A stretch of DNA of 6,037 nucleotides, from the NCBI GenBank assembly GCA_035513175.1, contig DATKCN010000364.1:1-6037 (forward strand), given 5' to 3'. This DNA is from DATKCN01 sp035513175 (lineage in GTDB: Bacteria > Chloroflexota > Chloroflexia > Thermomicrobiales > CFX8). Both the position numbers and the translations under genes were made by a program. Position 1 is the first letter of the stretch; every line of letters begins with the position of its first letter. Below, in pieces: positions 1 through 4,360 of this stretch. Under the pieces are notes generated by a model, which saw only the letters and a list, made by a program, of their open reading frames with translations, did not search any database and was not told the origin of the DNA.

Positions 1-29
1 GGATGGAATTTTCCAATTTCCGTCCCCCA

Positions 30-47
30 TCACGGCATTCGCCGTGA
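30..47. promoter_or_regulatory. Small perfect hairpin upstream of the transporter operon
   Basis: TCACGGC at 30-36 and GCCGTGA at 41-47 form a perfect 7-base-pair inverted repeat around the loop ATTC. It lies 35 bases before the chosen start codon of the binding-protein gene. It could be an operator, a 5' leader hairpin or the end of an upstream gene's terminator. No T-run follows in either direction, which argues against a classic intrinsic terminator. No convincing -35/-10 pair was recognised in positions 1-60, so the operon promoter is either atypical or further upstream. Confidence 0.35.
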
Positions 48-62
48 CACCGGGAATTATGG

Positions 63-82
63 GAGCAGGAGAGCAGGAGAGT
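63..82 (+). promoter_or_regulatory. Duplicated Shine-Dalgarno region of the binding-protein gene
   Basis: The 8-mer GAGCAGGA occurs twice in tandem at 63-70 and 71-78, giving two AGGAG cores at 67-71 and 75-79. These lie 11 and 3 bases before the ATG at 83, so one is slightly far and one slightly close. No comparable purine-rich site precedes the in-frame ATG codons at 44 and 59. This is the main reason for choosing the start at 83. Confidence 0.6.
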
Positions 83-1879
83 ATGAGTAGCGCATCCGAG
101 TATCAACGTTTGCTTGAAGCGGCGCAACAGCGCCGGCTGACCCGACGCGCCGTTCTGCAGCGGGCCATGGCGCTCGGCCTGGGAGCCCCGGCGATCGTCA
201 CGCTGCTGGCGGCGTGCGGGGATGATGATCCAACCGCTGCGCCGAGCGACGCTCCGATTGGCGCGGCAACAGCGACACCGGCTGCCGAGGCAACCGAAGC
301 CCCAGCCGAGGCGACTGATGCCCCGGCTGAAGCAACCGAAGCTCCGGCAGGGACAACCGAGCCGTCAGCGACTGACGACGTGTTCGCCGGGGGGAAGCCG
401 GGCGGCCGGCTGCGTATCGCGCAGATCGGCGAGCCCGCAACTCTCGACCAGCACCAGACGACAGCGGGCATCACGGCCGAGATCGGCTATTGCATGTACG
501 AGACGCTGTTCGCCTATGACGCCAACTACCAGCCATTCCCGATGCTGGCCGAGTCGTACGACGTCAGCGACGACGGCACAGTCCACACCTTCACGCTACG
601 GCAAGGCGTGCCATTCCACAACGGCGAGACCATGACCTCGGCCGACGTCGTCGCCTCGATCGAGCGCTGGGGCCGGATCAGCGGTGTCGGCAAGAACATC
701 ATGGCCGCGACCGCGAGCGTCGAGGCGACCGACGACTACACCGTCACCTGGACGACGACGAAGCCGTACGGCACGATCCTGGTCGCGCTGTCAACCAATA
801 CCCAGGCGTGCGCGATCTACCCCAAGTCGCTGATCGACGCGTCAACCGATGATCCGATCGCCTCGGCCGACATCATCGGCACCGGCCCATACCAGCTGGT
901 TGAGCACCAGCCGGACGTCCACATCCTGTTCGAACGCTTCGACGACTACGCCGCGATCGAGGGCGGCGCCAACGGCAGCTATGCCGGGCACAAGTACCAG
1001 TGGGTCGATGAGATCGAGTTCATCCCGGTGCCGGACGAAGCCTCCAGGGTAGCCGGGATGCAGGCCGGCGACTACCACATCGGCGTCAATATCGGGAACG
1101 ACCACTACCCGGTCCTCCAGGGCAACAGCGACCTGCGGGTTGAAATCCTGCCGCCGAGCCAGTGGGACGTCTTCTTCATCAACTGGAGCGCCCCGTTGAT
1201 GGCGGACTTGAACATCCGCAAGGCGTTTCAGGCCTGTCTGGACCACCTGCCGATCCTCCAGAACTCGCGCGGCGGCGGCGACTTCGTCGTCCTCGACCCG
1301 AGCCTGATGATGAAGCCGACCGCCTTCTACTCGACGGCTGGCGAAGAGCTGTACAACATCAACGATCTGGACCTGGCCCGCCAGTACCTCGAGGACGCGG
1401 GTTACGACGGCACGCCGGTGCGCTTCATGTGCACCCAGGAGTACGCGTACATGTACGGCGCGGCGATCATCGCCCAGCAGCAGATGGAGCAGGCCGGCTT
1501 CGTTGTCGACCTGCAGGTGACCGACTGGGCGACCGTCCTCGAGCGGCGCGCCCAGAAGGAAGAGTGGGACATCTTCGTCACCGGCCACGGCTTCGTGCCC
1601 GACCCGACCCAGATCACCTACATCGGGCAGATGAACGTCTACCCGGGCTGGTGGAGCGATCCCGAGGCGCTTGACCTGGCCGCGCAGCTCGCCAGCGAGA
1701 CCGACTTCGATACGCGCTTCGCGCTCTACGAGCAGATCCAGCAACTGGCCTACGAGCAGGTCCCGGCCGTCAAGACCGGCGACTCCAGCACGATCGCCGT
1801 CTGGTCGGCCAGCGTTGGCGGCTTCCGCGAGCAGCTGCAGCGCGGCGTCCCGTTCTGGAACGTCTGGCTGGAAGGATAG
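83..1879 (+). CDS. ABC transporter substrate-binding lipoprotein, family 5 (peptide/nickel type)
   Basis: This is the extracytoplasmic solute receptor of a Dpp/Opp-class importer, 598 residues from the ATG at 83. It binds the substrate outside the membrane and delivers it to the two permeases encoded downstream. The N-terminus has a basic region with the Tat-like motif TRRAVLQR (residues 20-27), a hydrophobic stretch, and a lipobox LAAC with the lipidated cysteine at residue 45, so the protein is probably exported folded and anchored as a lipoprotein. A low-complexity Ala/Thr/Glu/Pro spacer follows (about 46-106). The SBP_bac_5 fold starts near GGRLRIA (about 107) and runs to the C-terminus. 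The family-typical stretch from AESYDVSDDG to PFHNGE lies at about 156-182. Length fits the family (about 500-600) once the spacer is allowed for. The substrate cannot be read from sequence; oligopeptides are the default, but sugars, nickel or other small compounds are possible. An in-frame start at 44 is less likely because it lacks a ribosome site. Confidence 0.93.
   Translation: MSSASEYQRLLEAAQQRRLTRRAVLQRAMALGLGAPAIVTLLAACGDDDPTAAPSDAPIGAATATPAAEATEAPAEATDAPAEATEAPAGTTEPSATDDVFAGGKPGGRLRIAQIGEPATLDQHQTTAGITAEIGYCMYETLFAYDANYQPFPMLAESYDVSDDGTVHTFTLRQGVPFHNGETMTSADVVASIERWGRISGVGKNIMAATASVEATDDYTVTWTTTKPYGTILVALSTNTQACAIYPKSLIDASTDDPIASADIIGTGPYQLVEHQPDVHILFERFDDYAAIEGGANGSYAGHKYQWVDEIEFIPVPDEASRVAGMQAGDYHIGVNIGNDHYPVLQGNSDLRVEILPPSQWDVFFINWSAPLMADLNIRKAFQACLDHLPILQNSRGGGDFVVLDPSLMMKPTAFYSTAGEELYNINDLDLARQYLEDAGYDGTPVRFMCTQEYAYMYGAAIIAQQQMEQAGFVVDLQVTDWATVLERRAQKEEWDIFVTGHGFVPDPTQITYIGQMNVYPGWWSDPEALDLAAQLASETDFDTRFALYEQIQQLAYEQVPAVKTGDSSTIAVWSASVGGFREQLQRGVPFWNVWLEG
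284..367 (+). repeat. 21-bp tandem repeat encoding the AEATEAP linker
   Basis: Four consecutive 21-base units at 284-304, 305-325, 326-346 and 347-367 encode AEATEAP, AEATDAP, AEATEAP and a degenerate AGTTEPS. The copies differ mainly at third codon positions, so the peptide is conserved better than the DNA. It forms the flexible spacer between the lipidated cysteine and the ligand-binding domain, which would hold the receptor off the membrane or through the cell wall. Such spacers are common in Chloroflexota and Gram-positive binding proteins. Confidence 0.85.
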
Positions 1880-1882
1880 ACA

Positions 1883-1959
1883 TCAGCTGTCAGCCGTCAG
1901 CAATCAGCTCGTGTTATGCACGATCGGCTGATTGCTGATAGCTGACGGTTGGCAGCTAG
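1883..1959 (+). repeat. Heptanucleotide-repeat inverted array forming a long hairpin between binding protein and permease
   Basis: The left arm is four heptamers of the form TCAGCNN (1883-1910). The right arm is three heptamers of the reverse form NNGCTGA (1925-1945) followed by two degenerate ones (1946-1959). As RNA, 1897-1908 pairs perfectly with 1927-1938. Positions 1885-1896 pair with 1946-1957 using two G-U wobbles, leaving one extra heptamer (1939-1945) bulged out. At the tip TCGTG (1909-1913) pairs with CACGA (1919-1923). The total is about 29 pairs between the receptor's stop codon and the permease's ribosome site. From its position, a likely effect is to protect the upstream receptor mRNA or to attenuate the permeases so the receptor is made in excess. 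It may equally be a passive dispersed genomic repeat. Confidence 0.85.
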
Positions 1960-1967
1960 GAAGCAGC
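1958..1967 (+). promoter_or_regulatory. Ribosome binding site of the first permease
   Basis: AGGAA at 1958-1962 lies 5 bases before the ATG at 1968 and directly abuts the base of the heptad-repeat hairpin, which pairs up to 1957. It supports the start at 1968 over the in-frame TTG at 1932, which lies inside the repeat array. If the hairpin forms in the mRNA, this site sits at its foot, so ribosome access could depend on the fold. Confidence 0.65.
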
Positions 1968-2918
1968 ATGCTGACGTACATCCTGCGCCGGCTGATCCTG
2001 CTCGTGCCGGTGATCGCGATAGTCGGGACGATCGTGTTTGTCCTGATCCATCTGACGCCGGGCGACCCGGCGGCGGTCATGCTCGGACAGGATGCGACCG
2101 CCGAGCAGATCGAGCGGCTGCGCGACGGGCTCGGCCTGAACGATCCGCTCTATCTGCAATACCTGAACTGGTTCGCCGGGGCCGTCCGGCTCGACTTCGG
2201 CGACTCGATCTTCCTCGGCCAGCCGGTGACCGAGGCGCTGCTCGCTCGCGCCCAACCGACGCTGCTGCTCACGCTCTACGCGCTGACGATCCAGGTGCTG
2301 ATCGGCGTTCCGGCCGGCGTGATCGCGTCCGTGAAGCACAACTCGCTGCTCGACCGCATCCTGATGGTGCTCTCAATCAGCGGGGCCGCCATCCCGAGCT
2401 TCTTCCTGGGCATCATGTTGATCCTGTTCTTCGCCGTCCGGCTCAACTGGCTGCCGTCCGGAGGCTTTGTGTCGGTCTTCGACAACCCGATCGAGCATTT
2501 CAAGCGGATGATCCTGCCGGCCTTCGCGCTGGGCTTCACCTCGGCCGGTCTGCTGGCGCGACTGGTGCGCTCGTCGATGCTCGACGTCCTGCAGGAGGAC
2601 TACATCCGGACGGCGAGGGCCAAGGGGCTGCCGCAGCGGGTGATGGTCATCCGGCACGCGCTGCGCAACGCGCTGATCCCGGCCATCACTGTCATCGGCT
2701 ACTCGCTCGGCGGCCTGCTGGGCGGCGCCGTCGTGACCGAGACGGTCTTCACGATCCCCGGCATGGGGCGGCTGGTCGTCCAAAGCGTCGCCCGGCGCGA
2801 CTTCCCAGTCATCCAGGGAGCAATCCTGCTGATCGCGGCCTTCTACGTCCTCGTCAATCTGCTCGTCGACGTGCTGTACGTCTATATCGATCCACGGGTG
2901 CGCTATGGCAACGACTAA
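1968..2918 (+). CDS. ABC transporter permease, DppB/OppB type
   Basis: One of the two membrane channel subunits of the importer, 316 residues, in the BPD_transp_1 family. The N-terminus MLTYILRRLILLVPV is typical of the B-type permease, with the first membrane helix at about 8-29. A long extracytoplasmic loop containing TPGDPAAVMLG (30-40) and NDPLYLQYLNW (58-68) follows, then five more hydrophobic segments at about 98-121, 131-158, 181-200, 235-257 and 283-305. The cytoplasmic EAA loop that docks on the ATPase is at about 210-238, with E210, G220 and P238 in register. The B-subunit signature ETVFTIPGMGRLV lies at 258-270, and the protein ends in the usual YIDPRVRYG. The start at 1968 has an AGGAA site and begins directly with the conserved N-terminus. 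Length is normal and nothing looks broken. The binding-protein gene lies upstream across the hairpin, and the next permease gene overlaps its end. Confidence 0.95.
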   Translation: MLTYILRRLILLVPVIAIVGTIVFVLIHLTPGDPAAVMLGQDATAEQIERLRDGLGLNDPLYLQYLNWFAGAVRLDFGDSIFLGQPVTEALLARAQPTLLLTLYALTIQVLIGVPAGVIASVKHNSLLDRILMVLSISGAAIPSFFLGIMLILFFAVRLNWLPSGGFVSVFDNPIEHFKRMILPAFALGFTSAGLLARLVRSSMLDVLQEDYIRTARAKGLPQRVMVIRHALRNALIPAITVIGYSLGGLLGGAVVTETVFTIPGMGRLVVQSVARRDFPVIQGAILLIAAFYVLVNLLVDVLYVYIDPRVRYGND

Positions 2919-3825
2919 CACGACGCCGCTCGCGAAAGCGCTCTCGACCCGGCCACGGCAGCGCGGGCTGCTGCGCAACATCACCCCGGCCTCCCGTTTC
3001 TACTGGGTGCGCGTCCTGCTGGCCAACCCGATGGCGGTTGCCAGCGGCCTGACGCTGCTCGTCATCATCACCGCCGCGGCGGCGGCGCCACTCCTGACGA
3101 GTCACGACCCGACCTTCCTCAACCCCGGCATCCGACTGCAGGGGCTGAGCGGCGAGCACTGGCTCGGCACCGACGGCAACGGCAGCGATGTCTTCGCGCG
3201 CATCATCTACGGCGCGCGCGTGTCGCTGCTGGTCGGGCTGTCGGTGATGCTGTTCGCCGCGGCAGCCGGGGCGCTGCTCGGGCTGATCTCCGGCTACTAC
3301 CAGCGCTTCGACACACCGATCATGCGTGTGATGGACGGGTTGATGTCGTTCCCCAGCATCCTGCTGGCAATTGCGATCATGGCCAGCCTCGGGCCGAGCA
3401 CCACCAACGTCATCATCGCGCTGACCGTCGTCTACATCCCCAGCATCGCGCGGCTGGTGCGCGGCATGACGCTCGTCACGAAACAGCAAGCCTATGTGGA
3501 GTCGGCGCGGGCCATCGGTGTTCGCGACCATGTCATCCTGCGGCGCTACATCTTCGCGAACACGCTCTCGCCGCTGATCGTGCAGTGCACGTTCGTCGTC
3601 GCGTTCGCGATCATCTCCGAGGCGTCGCTCTCGTTCCTCGGCGCGGGCGTGCCGCCCGGTACGCCGACCTGGGGCAACATGCTCCGCGAGGGTCAGCGGT
3701 TCATGCAGATCTCGTGGTGGCTGGCGGTCTTCCCCGGCAGCGCGCTGTTCATGCTGGTGCTGGCCCTCAATCTCTTTGGCGACGGCCTGCGCGACGCGCT
3801 CGACCCGCGGATGCGCACCCGCTGA
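2905..3825 (+). CDS. ABC transporter permease, DppC/OppC type
   Basis: The second channel subunit of the importer, 306 residues. A 35-residue cytoplasmic N-terminus precedes the first membrane helix (about 41-63). The periplasmic stretch EHWLGTDGNGSDVFARIIYG (84-103) is the hallmark of C-type subunits. Further hydrophobic segments lie at about 105-129, 149-163, 166-182, 223-245 and 272-290. The EAA loop is at about 197-223, with E199, G205 and P223. The conserved ISEASLSFLGAG (237-248) and the ending FGDGLRDALDPR (291-302) complete the match. The start codon lies within the last codons of the previous permease gene, giving a 14-base overlap and no clear ribosome site of its own, so translation is probably coupled. 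No ATPase gene follows; a hairpin begins 11 bases after the stop. Confidence 0.95.
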   Translation: MATTNTTPLAKALSTRPRQRGLLRNITPASRFYWVRVLLANPMAVASGLTLLVIITAAAAAPLLTSHDPTFLNPGIRLQGLSGEHWLGTDGNGSDVFARIIYGARVSLLVGLSVMLFAAAAGALLGLISGYYQRFDTPIMRVMDGLMSFPSILLAIAIMASLGPSTTNVIIALTVVYIPSIARLVRGMTLVTKQQAYVESARAIGVRDHVILRRYIFANTLSPLIVQCTFVVAFAIISEASLSFLGAGVPPGTPTWGNMLREGQRFMQISWWLAVFPGSALFMLVLALNLFGDGLRDALDPRMRTR

Positions 3826-3835
3826 CCTGACATCG

Positions 3836-3886
3836 GAACGGTTCCGGCGCGCTGGACAACCTTGTTCCAGCGCGCCAGAACCGTTC
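3836..3886. terminator. Strong hairpin between convergent genes, probable two-way terminator
   Basis: Positions 3836-3856 and 3866-3886 are inverted repeats matching at 20 of 21 positions (one C/A mismatch, 3845 with 3877) around a 9-base loop. The hairpin lies 10 bases after the permease stop codon and 17 bases beyond the stop of the minus-strand small gene, the expected place for a shared terminator. No T-run follows directly on either strand, so it is not a textbook intrinsic terminator. It could instead stabilise the 3' ends of both messages. Each arm itself contains a short palindrome, for example GGAACGGTTCC at 3835-3845. Confidence 0.65.
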
Positions 3887-3903
3887 GGACATGACCCGGT
3901 TTC

Positions 3904-4203
3904 TTACGCGCAACCGGGCTCGATGTCACGCGCGCCATCGCTCCCCGCGATCACCTCGTCGAGCAGCAGGTAGTCGATGTGCGACCGGACGAGCTCGACG
4001 CGATCCGACGGGGCGCCCACCTCGTCGAGCAACAGGTAGTCGAGCTCGGCGAGGGCGATCTCCAGCCGGGAAGGCGCACATTGCTGGGTCGCTCCAGCCT
4101 GCGCTTCCGCGTCCGAGGCTCCGCCCCAGGCGACGGCCGGGAGCGCCAGCAACAAGCCCCCGACGACGCTGGTAACGACGTTCTTCACTGTCCGTGCCTG
4201 CAT
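3904..4203 (-). CDS. Small exported protein with a duplicated 22-residue unit, function unknown
   Basis: 99 residues from the ATG at 4203-4201, chosen because GGAGG (4214-4210 on the minus strand) sits 6 bases upstream and the protein then opens with a clean signal peptide: basic MQARTVKN, a hydrophobic core to about residue 26, and small residues suited to signal peptidase near 23-35. The mature part is mostly two adjacent copies of a 22-residue unit (46-67 and 68-89), each containing DYLLLDEV and ending in S-D, with at least 13 identical positions. Two cysteines, C42 before and C98 after the repeats, could form a disulfide. Acidic and leucine-rich, the repeats look like short amphipathic helices. 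No known family was recognised. The in-frame extension up to 4296 has no ribosome site and would place an arginine-rich segment before the signal, so it is unlikely. The gene is downstream of and on the same strand as the LuxR-type regulator, and convergent with the transporter operon. Confidence 0.72.
   Translation of the reverse strand: MQARTVKNVVTSVVGGLLLALPAVAWGGASDAEAQAGATQQCAPSRLEIALAELDYLLLDEVGAPSDRVELVRSHIDYLLLDEVIAGSDGARDIEPGCA
3937..4068 (-). repeat. 66-bp in-frame tandem duplication inside the small exported protein
   Basis: Unit one is 4068-4003 and unit two 4002-3937, directly adjacent and in frame. The core DNA, 3952-3977 against 4018-4043, matches at 25 of 26 positions, while the flanks have diverged considerably at the DNA level but keep similar residues (L/V, I/L, L/I). 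This pattern indicates a duplication with the DYLLLDEV core held conserved or duplicated relatively recently. Confidence 0.85.
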
Positions 4204-4215
4204 GGTGTGCCTCCG
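4204..4215 (-). promoter_or_regulatory. Ribosome binding site of the small exported protein gene
   Basis: On the minus strand GGAGG at 4214-4210 lies 6 bases before the ATG at 4203. It is the strongest ribosome site seen in the window. It fixes the start of the 99-residue product and excludes the upstream in-frame start codons. Confidence 0.75.
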
Positions 4216-4325
4216 TATTCGCTGCATTTCCCTGGCTACCAACCTGACGGGTAACCATGGATTCAGCATGCGCTCGGAGGGCGCAACGCACATCACGCGC
4301 TTGAGGGATTTCGGGTTCCGGGGCG

Positions 4326-4345
4326 TCTCATTATTTCTAATGAGA
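4326..4345. promoter_or_regulatory. AT-rich perfect palindrome between the regulator and the small gene
   Basis: TCTCATTA (4326-4333) and TAATGAGA (4338-4345) form a perfect 8-base inverted repeat around TTTC. It begins 15 bases after the stop codon of the LuxR-type regulator and lies about 120 bases before the small gene's start. It is strikingly AT-rich against the surrounding GC-rich DNA. It could be the regulator's transcription terminator, though it lacks a T-run, or a protein-binding operator for the small gene. The rest of the 157-base gap shows no other clear signal and no convincing promoter. Confidence 0.45.
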
Positions 4346-4360
4346 GCGGGGGCGGGAAGC

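Noticed and set aside
284..367. Recombination or attachment site based on direct repeats
   Set aside because: The repeats are in frame, differ at wobble positions and encode a conserved low-complexity linker, so a coding explanation is enough.
842..1744. A 300-codon open frame on the minus strand opposite the binding-protein gene
   Set aside because: It mirrors the codon pattern of the well-supported family 5 binding protein. Such antisense frames are expected in GC-rich DNA. Its translation has no recognisable motif.
1883..1959. CRISPR array or transposon end
   Set aside because: The units are only 7 bases long with no spacers, and there is no transposase or target-site duplication. The structure is a heptad array with hairpin potential.
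1932..1967. TTG at 1932 as the permease start
   Set aside because: This would place translated residues inside the heptad-repeat arm. The ATG at 1968 has AGGAA upstream and begins with the conserved permease N-terminus.
1949..3052. A 367-codon plus-strand frame overlapping both permease genes
   Set aside because: Its translation is Arg/Ala/Pro/Asp-rich without hydrophobic segments, typical of a shifted frame of GC-rich genes. The two permeases in the other frames match conserved family motifs end to end.
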